Source of the DNA: an uncultured Kiritimatiellota bacterium
GTDB taxonomy: Bacteria; Verrucomicrobiota; Kiritimatiellia; RFP12; UBA1067
Reading direction: 5' to 3'
Length of the DNA stretch: 10,189 nt
NCBI GenBank assembly: GCA_934675625.1
Contig: CAKURH010000114.1
Span: 1-10,189, forward strand
Position numbers and translations under genes: made by a program. A model generated the notes under the pieces. The model saw only the letters and a program-made list of their open reading frames with translations. It was not told where the DNA came from and searched no databases. Shown here piece after piece: positions 1-7,126 of the stretch. How positions within the stretch are numbered: position 1 is the stretch's first letter; the number at the start of each line of letters is the position of its first letter.

Positions 1-50
1 AATAGAAGGTTCACTTCAGTCAATAGGGTACGCAACATTTTGAAGATTAG

Positions 51-323
51 TCAGTCAGCCAACTGGCAAACTCGGGGGAGCAGAACGTCCGCGCGGCGAT
101 CCGCTACCTCGCGCGCAAGGGCTTCTCGTCCGCCGCGCGTCCGGCGGCGGAGCGGCCCAAGGGCTCCTTCGACGGTTGGCGGGAGGCGTTGCGCCGCTAC
201 AACGGACGCCGGGACCGGACGGAGACCGACCGCTACTATTCGGACGAGTATGCGGACAAGATCCATCGGCGTGCCGCCAACCCGGACGTTTTCGTGCCGA
301 TCGAGATCAAGCTGGCGAAGTGA
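51..323 (+). pseudogene. 3' remnant of a lytic-transglycosylase-like protein
   Basis: This reading frame is open from just after a TAG at 48-50 to the TGA at 321-323 and gives 90 residues. It contains no ATG, GTG or TTG before a TTG deep inside the coding part, so it lacks a usable start. The translated part contains QNVRAAIRYLARKG, then GWREALRRYNG, then YADKIHRRA. This spacing (a helix with RYL, then W-x-x-AL-x-x-YNG, then Y-x-x-KI) resembles the C-terminal half of SLT/lysozyme-fold murein transglycosylases. The catalytic glutamate region would lie upstream and is absent. GC-rich coding sequence begins near position 72; the bases before it are AT-richer and carry stops in this frame, which suggests the 5' part was lost by insertion, deletion or an assembly join. 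The family call rests on weak motif similarity. That the frame is a truncated 3' end is more secure. Confidence 0.5.
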
Positions 324-345
324 CGCGAACGCGGCACGTCATTTT

Positions 346-354
346 TGGTATAAT
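346..354 (+). promoter_or_regulatory. Extended -10 promoter of the folD unit
   Basis: The sequence TGGTATAAT is a perfect extended -10 element: TG at 346-347, one base, then TATAAT at 349-354. No convincing -35 box stands 17-18 bases upstream, which is acceptable for extended -10 promoters. Transcription would start near 361, giving an untranslated leader of about 49 bases before the folD ATG at 410. It lies between the stop of the upstream remnant and folD, so it should drive the four-gene folD unit. The same TGGTATAAT followed by a pyrimidine and TCC recurs before secDF. Confidence 0.7.
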
Positions 355-395
355 TTCCGCCATGCGTCCGCACGGGCGGGCGGCTGCAAGACGAC

Positions 396-400
396 GGGAG
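396..400 (+). promoter_or_regulatory. Ribosome binding site that fixes the folD start
   Basis: GGGAG lies nine bases before the ATG at 410. An in-frame ATG at 362 would add 16 arginine-rich residues, but it sits almost on the predicted transcription start and has no Shine-Dalgarno sequence. Starting at 410 gives the family's usual N-terminus and puts the catalytic residues at the same numbers as in E. coli FolD, so 410 is preferred. Confidence 0.7.
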
Positions 401-409
401 AACGAGACG

Positions 410-1300
410 ATGGCGTGCAAACTCATTGACGGCAAGGAACTGGCGAAGAACCTGCGCGGCGAGATCGCGGCGGGCGTGGCGAAGCTGAAGGCGGAGGCGG
501 GCGTGACGCCCGGCCTCGCCGTCATCCTCGTCGGGGAGAACCCGGCGAGCGTCTCGTACGTGACGGCGAAGGAGAAGGCGTGCGCCGAGGCCGGGATGTA
601 CTCGCGCGAGATCCGTCTGCCGGCGACGGTCGCCGAGCGCGCGCTGCTGGACGAGATCGCGCGCCTCAATGCCGACCCGGCGATTCACGGCATCCTCGTG
701 CAGCTGCCGCTGCCGAAGGGCTTCGACGAGAAGAAGGTGATCGACGCGATCGCGCCGGAGAAGGACGTGGACGGCTTCACGCCCGTGAACGTCGGCAAGA
801 TGCTCATCGGCGAGACGTGCTTCCTGCCCTGCACGCCGCACGGCATCCTCAAGCTCATCGAGTTCTCGGGGATGGACGTCAGGGGCAAGCACGCGGTCGT
901 GATCGGCCGCTCGAACATCGTCGGCAAGCCCGTCGCCGTGCTGCTGTCGCGCAAGGAGACGAACGCGACCGTCACGCTCTGCCACACGGGCACGGCGGAC
1001 GTCGCGGCGTTCACGCGCACGGCGGACGTCGTCGTCGTCGCGGCGGGGCGGCCGAACACGCTCACGGGCGACATGCTCAAGCCCGGCGCGGTCGTCATCG
1101 ACGTCGGCGTCAACCGCATCCCCGACGCGACGAAGCCGAAGGGCTTCCGCCTCGTGGGCGATGCGGACTTCGCGAGCTGCGCCGAGGTCGCGTCGGCGAT
1201 CACGCCGGTGCCGGGCGGCGTCGGCCCGATGACGATCACGATGCTGCTCTGGAACACGCTCGAAAGCGCGCGCCGCACGTGCGCGGGTGCGGTTGCATGA
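410..1300 (+). CDS. folD: Bifunctional methylenetetrahydrofolate dehydrogenase/cyclohydrolase FolD
   Basis: FolD is cytosolic. It oxidises 5,10-methylene-THF to methenyl-THF with NADP and hydrolyses that to 10-formyl-THF, which supplies one-carbon units for purines and formyl-Met-tRNA. The 296-residue product has the usual length. Tyr50 and Lys54 (in SYVTAKEKA), Gln98 (in ILVQLPLP) and Asp121 (in DVDGF) fall at the numbers of the E. coli catalytic and folate-binding residues. GRSNIVGKP at about 166-174 is the dinucleotide-binding loop, and PGGVGPMT near the C-terminus is the family signature. The start at 410 is supported by GGGAG nine bases upstream. It is the first gene after the promoter at 346-354, and its TGA overlaps the next ATG as ATGA, so the downstream sugar transferase is probably translationally coupled. 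Nothing is missing, and the identification is secure. Confidence 0.97.
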   Translation: MACKLIDGKELAKNLRGEIAAGVAKLKAEAGVTPGLAVILVGENPASVSYVTAKEKACAEAGMYSREIRLPATVAERALLDEIARLNADPAIHGILVQLPLPKGFDEKKVIDAIAPEKDVDGFTPVNVGKMLIGETCFLPCTPHGILKLIEFSGMDVRGKHAVVIGRSNIVGKPVAVLLSRKETNATVTLCHTGTADVAAFTRTADVVVVAAGRPNTLTGDMLKPGAVVIDVGVNRIPDATKPKGFRLVGDADFASCAEVASAITPVPGGVGPMTITMLLWNTLESARRTCAGAVA

Positions 1301-1878
1301 AACGCGTCTTCGACATTTTCCTCATCGTCCTCTTCGCGCCGCTGTGGCTGCCGCTCATGGGGCTTGTCGCGCTGGCCGTGCGGATTTTCCTCGGTCGGCC
1401 CGTTCTTTTCCACGACGTGCGCGCTGGGTGGCACGGCGACCCGTTCCGCCTCGTCAAGTTCCGCACGATGCGCGAAGGGCCGGGGACGGACGCCGAGCGC
1501 CTGACGCGGTTCGGGCGCTTTCTGCGGGCGACATCGCTTGACGAGCTGCCGGAGATCTGGAACGTCCTGAGGGGCGAGATGTCGCTCGTTGGGCCGCGTC
1601 CGCTCCCCGTGCGCTACCTGCCGCGCTACACGAAGCGGCAGATGCGGCGGCATGACGTGCGGCCGGGCCTGACGGGCTGGGCGCAGGTCAACGGGCGCAA
1701 CGCGCTCGCGTGGCACGACAAGTTCTTCTTCGACATCGAGTATGTGGAATGCCGCTCGTTCACGTTCGACGTCTGCATTCTCATGATGACGGTCTTTCAG
1801 TTTTTCTGGCCGCGCGGCATCCGCCACGCCGGCGAGGCGACCATGTTCGAATTCACGGGAGAAGACGAGGAGAACTGA
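1297..1878 (+). CDS. Small monotopic phosphoglycosyl transferase (bacterial sugar transferase, PglC/WcaJ type)
   Basis: Enzymes of this family move a sugar-1-phosphate from a nucleotide sugar to undecaprenyl phosphate at the inner face of the plasma membrane, the first step of O-antigen, capsule, exopolysaccharide or glycoprotein glycan assembly. The 193-residue protein matches the minimal PglC-like form without the extra N-terminal membrane domain of WcaJ. One hydrophobic segment at about residues 5-32, with an internal proline as in the re-entrant membrane helix, is followed by PFRLVKFRTM (49-58), SLDELPEIWNVLRGEMS with the catalytic Asp82-Glu83 dyad, VGPRPL, and RPGLTGWAQVNGRN. All key motifs are intact. 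Which sugar it uses cannot be read from the sequence. The start is the ATG of the ATGA overlap with folD and has little Shine-Dalgarno sequence, so it probably depends on folD translation. It is odd that no other glycan genes surround it. Confidence 0.92.
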   Translation: MKRVFDIFLIVLFAPLWLPLMGLVALAVRIFLGRPVLFHDVRAGWHGDPFRLVKFRTMREGPGTDAERLTRFGRFLRATSLDELPEIWNVLRGEMSLVGPRPLPVRYLPRYTKRQMRRHDVRPGLTGWAQVNGRNALAWHDKFFFDIEYVECRSFTFDVCILMMTVFQFFWPRGIRHAGEATMFEFTGEDEEN

Positions 1879-1881
1879 CGT

Positions 1882-2424
1882 ATGGAAGTCAAGAAGCATT
1901 ACCTTTCGGCCGACCAGTACCAGCGCGACATGTGGCGGCTCGCCGCCAAGATCCGCAAGAGCGGGTGGAAGCCCGATTTCCTCGTCGGCCTCTGGCGCGG
2001 CGGCGCGCCGGTCGCGATTGCCGTGCACGAGTTCTTCAAGGTGACGGGGTGGGAGGTGAAGCACCTGCCGCTCAAGTGCGCGAGCTACACGGGCATCGGG
2101 CAGAACGACGGCAAGGTCGTCTTCACGCTCGGCGAGGAGATCTTCGGGATGTTCCGCGCGGGCGACAAGGTGCTGTTCATCGACGACGTGTTCGACACGG
2201 GCAAGACGGCGGCGGCCGTGCATGACCGGATGCTCGCCGTCGGGGCGGACGCGAAGATCGCCTGCGTCTACTGGAAGCCCGCGAAGAACCAGACGAACCT
2301 CACGCCCGACTTCGTCGCGAGGGACATCGGCAGCGACTGGATCGTCTTCCCGCACGAGATCGAGGGACTGACGCCGGAGGAGATCCGCGAGAAGGATCCG
2401 GTGCTCGCCGACCTGATGGCCTAG
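1882..2424 (+). CDS. Purine-type phosphoribosyltransferase (Hpt/Gpt-like)
   Basis: This is a type I phosphoribosyltransferase, probably a cytosolic purine salvage enzyme that joins hypoxanthine, guanine or xanthine to PRPP. The 180-residue protein carries the PRPP-binding signature VLFIDDVFDTGKTA at about 97-110, with the paired aspartates and the TGKT turn. It also has GLWRGG at 36-41, where the family binds pyrophosphate, and SDWIVFPHE near 151-159, the position of the base-contacting loop in Gpt-like proteins. The C-terminal DWIVFP is typical of the small Gpt/Hpt1-like group, so a salvage role is more likely than a PyrR or ComF role, but base specificity is not certain. A GAGGAG at 1867-1872, nine bases before the ATG, supports this start. 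Only three bases separate it from the preceding stop, so it is in the folD operon. Purine salvage fits loosely with FolD's supply of formyl groups for purine synthesis. Confidence 0.88.
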   Translation: MEVKKHYLSADQYQRDMWRLAAKIRKSGWKPDFLVGLWRGGAPVAIAVHEFFKVTGWEVKHLPLKCASYTGIGQNDGKVVFTLGEEIFGMFRAGDKVLFIDDVFDTGKTAAAVHDRMLAVGADAKIACVYWKPAKNQTNLTPDFVARDIGSDWIVFPHEIEGLTPEEIREKDPVLADLMA

Positions 2425-2443
2425 CGCACGTTCGGGGGGTTCC

Positions 2444-4465
2444 ATGATCGAGACCTACTTCTTCCAGGACCTGGCGGTGCTGATGACGGCGGCGGGCGTC
2501 GTCTCGGTCGTCTTCGCGCGCCTCGGGTGGCCGAAGGTGCTGGGCTACATTCTCGCGGGCGTCGTCATGAGCCCGCACACCTGGGGCGGCAGCTTCCTGC
2601 TCGATCTCTCCTCGACGAACACGATCGGCCAGCTCGGCGTCGTCTTCCTCATGTTCGGCATGGGGCTCTCGTTCTCCGCGAAGGACATGCAGAAGATTCG
2701 CGGCGTCGCACTGCCGGCGGCGGTGCTGGACACGCTCGTGATGATCTGGCTCGGCTATGAGGTCGGCACGAAGTTCTTCGGCTGGGCGTCCGTTCCGTCC
2801 CTCTTCCTCGGCGTCGCGATCTGCGACTCGGCGACGACGCTGCTCGCGAAGGTGATCGGCGAGATGGGCTGGACGAACCGCCCGTTCACGAAATACGTGC
2901 TCGGCACGTCCGTCTGCGAGGACATCATCTGCGTCGGCGCGATCGCCGTCGTGACGGGCTTCGCGTCCGGCGAGGGCATGTCGGCGCTCGCGCTCGTGAA
3001 GTCGCTCGGCGGTCTCACGGTCTTCTTCCTCACGGTGCTGGTCGTGGGCTTCGTCTTCGTGCCGCGCCTCCTCAAGTCTGTCGCGAAGCGGCAGGACGAC
3101 GAGTCGCTCGTCCTCGCGATTCTCGGTTGTTGCTTCTGCGTGTCGTACTTCGCGTATCGGCTCGACTACTCGCTGGCGCTCGGCGCGTTCTTGGTTGGCA
3201 TCCTCGGCTCGACGAGCTGCGTGCGCGAACGGCTCGCGACGCTCGCGGATCCGCTGAAGTCGATGTTCTCGGCCGTGTTCTTCGTGTCGATCGGCCTTTT
3301 GGTCGATCCGGTCGCGCTCTTCCACTGCCTGCCGCAGGTGCTGCTCGTCTCGCTCGTCGTCATCGTCGGCAAGTTCGCGAACAACCTCGTCGCCTCGCTC
3401 CTCTGCGGGCTGGACGTGAAGACGTCCGTGCAGAACGCCTTCGGGCTCGCGCAGATCGGCGAGTTCGCGTTCATGGTCGCGATCCTCTACGCGGGGCTCC
3501 AGAAGGACGCGCAAATCCCGCTCTTCCAGATTGCCGTCGGCGCGTCGCTCTTGACGACGCTCCTGAACCCGTTCATGATTCGCCTCTCCGACCGCGCGGG
3601 CGACTTCGCCGAGCGCCGCCTGCCGCAGCGCCTCCGCCGTCAGCTTGACTCGTACTGGGCGTGGCGCGAGAAGATCCTCGCCGGGAAGGGGTCGCCGACG
3701 TTTGCGCGCCTTCGGATGTCCGCGATCCGCATGGGCGTCTACGCGGTGCTGATGTTCGCGGGAGCGTTCGTCTGCTCGCGCCTCTCGACGTTCGACTACA
3801 CGAAGTTCTCCCGCTGGTTCGAGTCGCATGACGAGCTGATCTTCTTCGTGCTTGCGAACCTGCTCTCCGTCGCGTTGTTGCCGCTCGCGATCCTGGAGGC
3901 GCGGACGATGGGCGACGCCGTGGCCGAGCTGCTGGCCGGGCGGGGGCGCTCGCGCGTGCTCGTCGCCTTCCGTGAGACGGCGCGCCTCTTCACGATTCTC
4001 GTCGCGGCGGCGCTCTTCGTCATGCTGTGGACGGCTGTCAACCTGACGATTCTGCCGCACGACCGGCTTGCGCAGGGCATCTCGACCGGCGTCACGCTCG
4101 TCGTCGCCGTGCTGGGCTGGCGGTTCCTGCTGCGTTCCGGCCGCCATGCGATCCAGCGGTTCAACGAGTCGCTGACGGAGGAGGAGCGCCGCCGGGGGCT
4201 GGAGCGGACGATGACGGTGCCCGTGCCGGCGGGCCTGTTCCACCGGCTTGTCCTGACGGCGAACTCGCCGGCCGTCGGCGAGACGGTCGTCTCGCTCAAC
4301 ATCCGCGCGAAGACGGGGGCCTCGATCGTCTCGGTCGTCCGCGACGGGCACACTTACCGTAACATCGGCCCCGAAATCGAGTTCCGCATCGGCGACGAGC
4401 TGATTGCGCTCGGCGACGCGAAGCAGGTCGGCGCGCTCAAGGACCTCCTGGGCGTGACGGCGTAG
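2444..4465 (+). CDS. CPA2-family cation:proton antiporter with C-terminal RCK_C domain (KefB-like)
   Basis: This membrane protein probably exchanges K+ or Na+ for protons for pH and ion homeostasis. Residues about 8-385 form a multi-helix Na+/H+ exchanger domain. It includes the helix pair around TSVCEDIICVGAIAV, with Glu159-Asp160 at the usual ion-site position, and GLAQIGEFAFMVAIL, a typical KefB/CPA2 motif. A second hydrophobic block at about 426-566 adds roughly four membrane helices. Residues about 593-671 (from VPVPAGLFHRLVLTANSPAVG to the end) match the RCK_C/TrkA-C ligand-binding fold. The nucleotide-binding RCK_N domain of KefB/KefC is absent, so NAD or glutathione control is unlikely; RCK_C alone often binds small ligands, but none can be named here. 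A G-run at 2434-2439 lies four bases before the ATG as a poor ribosome site. It follows the phosphoribosyltransferase by 19 bases and ends the unit. Confidence 0.9.
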   Translation: MIETYFFQDLAVLMTAAGVVSVVFARLGWPKVLGYILAGVVMSPHTWGGSFLLDLSSTNTIGQLGVVFLMFGMGLSFSAKDMQKIRGVALPAAVLDTLVMIWLGYEVGTKFFGWASVPSLFLGVAICDSATTLLAKVIGEMGWTNRPFTKYVLGTSVCEDIICVGAIAVVTGFASGEGMSALALVKSLGGLTVFFLTVLVVGFVFVPRLLKSVAKRQDDESLVLAILGCCFCVSYFAYRLDYSLALGAFLVGILGSTSCVRERLATLADPLKSMFSAVFFVSIGLLVDPVALFHCLPQVLLVSLVVIVGKFANNLVASLLCGLDVKTSVQNAFGLAQIGEFAFMVAILYAGLQKDAQIPLFQIAVGASLLTTLLNPFMIRLSDRAGDFAERRLPQRLRRQLDSYWAWREKILAGKGSPTFARLRMSAIRMGVYAVLMFAGAFVCSRLSTFDYTKFSRWFESHDELIFFVLANLLSVALLPLAILEARTMGDAVAELLAGRGRSRVLVAFRETARLFTILVAAALFVMLWTAVNLTILPHDRLAQGISTGVTLVVAVLGWRFLLRSGRHAIQRFNESLTEEERRRGLERTMTVPVPAGLFHRLVLTANSPAVGETVVSLNIRAKTGASIVSVVRDGHTYRNIGPEIEFRIGDELIALGDAKQVGALKDLLGVTA

Positions 4466-4483
4466 AAAGCCGGATGTTTTTTT
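4458..4483 (+). terminator. Weak intrinsic terminator after the antiporter gene
   Basis: CGGC at 4458-4461 pairs with GCCG at 4469-4472 across a seven-base loop that includes the stop codon, and a run of seven T follows at 4477-4483 after four bases. The four-pair stem is short, so this is a leaky terminator at best. Its place at the end of one unit and just before the secDF promoter makes it plausible. Confidence 0.35.
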
Positions 4484-4503
4484 CGGATTGGGGCGGTCGG
4501 CTC

Positions 4504-4533
4504 TTGATTTGTGAAAAGAAACTATGGTATAAT
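4504..4533 (+). promoter_or_regulatory. Promoter of the secDF-yejB unit
   Basis: TTGATT at 4504-4509 serves as the -35 box and TATAAT at 4528-4533 as a perfect -10 box, with an 18-base spacer. TG at 4525-4526, one base before the -10, makes it an extended -10 as well. The stretch is markedly AT-rich against the surrounding genes. Transcription would start near 4540, leaving about 30 bases of leader. A ribosome site AAGAGGA at 4552-4558 stands 12 bases before the ATG at 4571. Confidence 0.85.
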
Positions 4534-4570
4534 CTCCATTCAACACCTTAAAAGAGGATAAAATTCGATT

Positions 4571-7126
4571 ATGGCTAAAGATTCGGTTGTGCGAAACAAC
4601 ATCTGGAAGTGGCTCATTCTGCTGCTGATCGCGGGTATTTCCTATTACGTCTGCACGCCGCCGGCTGAGAAGTTTCGGTTCGGCCTCGACCTGAAGGGCG
4701 GCACGTCCTTCACGCTCGGCGTCGACACCGACAAGCTCGCACAGTCGATCATTGCGGCGAACCCGGCGATCACGAACACGCCCGGCGCCGTCGAGAAGAA
4801 GATCGAGGAGACGCTGGCGGGCTGCGACGACCGCATCATTTCCGTCATCCGCCGCCGCGTGGACGCGATGGGCACGAACGAGCCGGTCATTCAGGGCCTG
4901 AAGGGCCACCGCCTGCTCGTCCAGCTCCCCGGCGTCGACGAGGAGGTGCGCAAGGCCGCGAAGGCGTCGCTCCAGAGCGCGGCGTTCCTCGAGTTCCGTC
5001 TGACGCATCCGAAGAACGACCAGCTCGTCGCGAAGCTCCTCTCGAAGGACGTCGCGCCGGAGGGCTACAAGAAGAGCGGCAACGGCTATGCGCGCGGCGA
5101 GAACTGGTCCGAGATCTCGCAGAAGCCCGGCTATGCCGCGCGCCTCGCGGCGTTCGAGGCCCCTGACGCCCGTTACAGCTTCATGCTGGAGGACAACGGC
5201 GACGGCACCTACTCGCCGAACTACGTTGCGCGCTCGACCGAGCCGCGCGTGACGGGCGAAGATCTCGTCTCGGCCGCCGTCCAGCGCGACCCGACGTCGG
5301 GCGGTCTCTCAATCAGCTTCCGCCTCTCCGGCGAGGGCGGGCGCAAGTTCTCGACGCTCACGCGCAACTACAAGGCGCACGGCCCGAAGAACCCGTCCGA
5401 CCGTGGCCGTCAGCTCGCGATCATCCTCGACGACACGCTCATTTCCGCGCCGGTCATCAACAGCGAGATCGGCTCGCAGGGCGAGATCACGGGCCGCTTT
5501 GACGCGAAGAGCGCGAAGAAGCTGGCGGATGAGCTGAACGCGGGCGCGCTCCCGGCGCCGATGAAGATCCTCGCCGAGACGACGGTCGCCCCGACGGTCG
5601 GCGACGACGCGATCCACGCGGGCGCGGTCGCCGCGACGATGGGCTTCTGCCTTGTCGCGCTGTTCATGTTCATCTACTACTGGCGCTCCGGCCTCGTCGC
5701 CGACATCGCGCTCTTCCTCGACATCGCGCTCCTGCCGACGGCGCTCATCCTCTGCGCGAACATCCTCGGCGTCTTCGCCCACGATCCCTCGATGGGCGGC
5801 GGCGGCTCGATGCAGCTGCCCGTCCTCACGATGCCGGGCATCGCCGGCCTCGTCCTCTCGCTCGGCATGGCGGTTGACGCGAACGTCCTCATCTTCGAGC
5901 GCATCCGCGAGGAGTTCCAGGCGGGCCGCACGGCCGGCAAGGCGATCGAGAACGGCTATGGCCGCGCGTTCACGGCGATCTTCGACTCGAACCTGACGAC
6001 GATCATCACGGGCGTCATCCTCTTCGTGGTCGGCACGGGCCCCGTGCGCGGCTTCGCGATCATGCTGACGGCGGGCGTCGTCATCTCGATGTTCACGGCG
6101 GTCGTCGTCACGCGCCTCGTCTTCGACCACTGCGTCGACCCGAACCGCACGAAGCCGTTCAAGATGATGCAGGTCTTCAAGAAGCCGTGCTTCGACTTCA
6201 TGCGGGTCGAGAAGTACACGGTCGGCATCGCGTTTGCGCTCGTCGCGGTCACGATGGCGATCTTCGCGGTGCGCCTCGTGACGAACAAGGCGGCCGTCCT
6301 CTCCGTCGACCTGACGGGCGGCACGTCGATCGTCTACAACCTGAAGCAGGACGCGAAGCCGGAGACCTCGGCGATCCGCGAGGCCCTGAACGCCTTCGAC
6401 AACGCGGCGGTCATCCAGTATCAGGAGGGCGTCGGCGACGCGACGCTTCTCGTGAAGACCGGCGAGACGGCCGAGACGGCCAAGGGCGCGGCGCTGGAGA
6501 ACCACGACGTCGGCGCGTACGTGACGAAGCTGCTGCAGGCGGAATTCCCCGACGCCCAGTTCAAGGCCGCGTCGGTGGACGAGGTCGGCTCGATGGTCGG
6601 CGCGGATCTCAAGAAGAGCGGCACCTACGCGGTCGTCTTCTCGCTCCTCGCGATTCTCCTCTACGTCGGCTTCCGCTTCCAGTTCGGCTTCGGCCTCGGC
6701 GCCATCGTCGCCCTTGCGCACGACGCGCTGATCTCGCTTGGCCTCTTCTCGCTCTGCGGCCGTCAGGTCTCGCTCATCGTCATCACCGCGATCCTCACGA
6801 TCATCGGCTACTCGGTGAACGACACGGTTGTCGTGTTCGACCGCATCCGCGAGCTGCTGCGCCACGACAAGAAGATGACGTTCCGCGAGCTCTGCAACGC
6901 GGCCATCAACGCCTGCCTCTCGCGCACGGTCATCACGTCCCTGACGACCTTCTTCGCGGTCCTGGCGCTCTTCGCGTTCGGCGACGGCTCGATCTTCGAC
7001 TTCGCGCTCATCATGCTCTTCGGCGTGGTCGCGGGCACGTTCTCGTCGATCTTCATCGCGACGCCGATCATGTACTGGTGGTACAAGGGCAAGCGTCCGG
7101 CGTTCGACGCCGAGGCGCAGGCGTAA
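4571..7126 (+). CDS. secDF: Protein translocase subunit SecDF (SecD-SecF fusion)
   Basis: SecDF is an inner-membrane partner of SecYEG that uses the proton gradient to pull exported proteins out of the channel on the far side. This 851-residue protein fuses both halves. The SecD half has a first membrane helix at about 12-29, FGLDLKGGT right after it, a large exported P1 region with RRRVDAMGTNEPVIQ, and a helix bundle with MAVDANVLIFERIREE near 433-448. A loop at about 520-550 joins the halves. The SecF half has its own first helix, SVDLTGGTSIVYNL near 578-591, and SVNDTVVVFDRIREL near 748-762. Twelve membrane segments are expected. The two aspartates in these paired motifs, which serve proton coupling in the family, are present. 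The start follows AAGAGGA and a strong promoter. No yajC is adjacent, and yejB follows without a gap. The identification is secure. Confidence 0.97.
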   Translation: MAKDSVVRNNIWKWLILLLIAGISYYVCTPPAEKFRFGLDLKGGTSFTLGVDTDKLAQSIIAANPAITNTPGAVEKKIEETLAGCDDRIISVIRRRVDAMGTNEPVIQGLKGHRLLVQLPGVDEEVRKAAKASLQSAAFLEFRLTHPKNDQLVAKLLSKDVAPEGYKKSGNGYARGENWSEISQKPGYAARLAAFEAPDARYSFMLEDNGDGTYSPNYVARSTEPRVTGEDLVSAAVQRDPTSGGLSISFRLSGEGGRKFSTLTRNYKAHGPKNPSDRGRQLAIILDDTLISAPVINSEIGSQGEITGRFDAKSAKKLADELNAGALPAPMKILAETTVAPTVGDDAIHAGAVAATMGFCLVALFMFIYYWRSGLVADIALFLDIALLPTALILCANILGVFAHDPSMGGGGSMQLPVLTMPGIAGLVLSLGMAVDANVLIFERIREEFQAGRTAGKAIENGYGRAFTAIFDSNLTTIITGVILFVVGTGPVRGFAIMLTAGVVISMFTAVVVTRLVFDHCVDPNRTKPFKMMQVFKKPCFDFMRVEKYTVGIAFALVAVTMAIFAVRLVTNKAAVLSVDLTGGTSIVYNLKQDAKPETSAIREALNAFDNAAVIQYQEGVGDATLLVKTGETAETAKGAALENHDVGAYVTKLLQAEFPDAQFKAASVDEVGSMVGADLKKSGTYAVVFSLLAILLYVGFRFQFGFGLGAIVALAHDALISLGLFSLCGRQVSLIVITAILTIIGYSVNDTVVVFDRIRELLRHDKKMTFRELCNAAINACLSRTVITSLTTFFAVLALFAFGDGSIFDFALIMLFGVVAGTFSSIFIATPIMYWWYKGKRPAFDAEAQA

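Noticed and set aside
362..409. Upstream in-frame ATG for folD at 362
   Set aside because: It adds an arginine-rich tail foreign to the family, sits at the predicted transcription start and has no ribosome site. The ATG at 410 has GGGAG upstream and gives canonical residue numbering.
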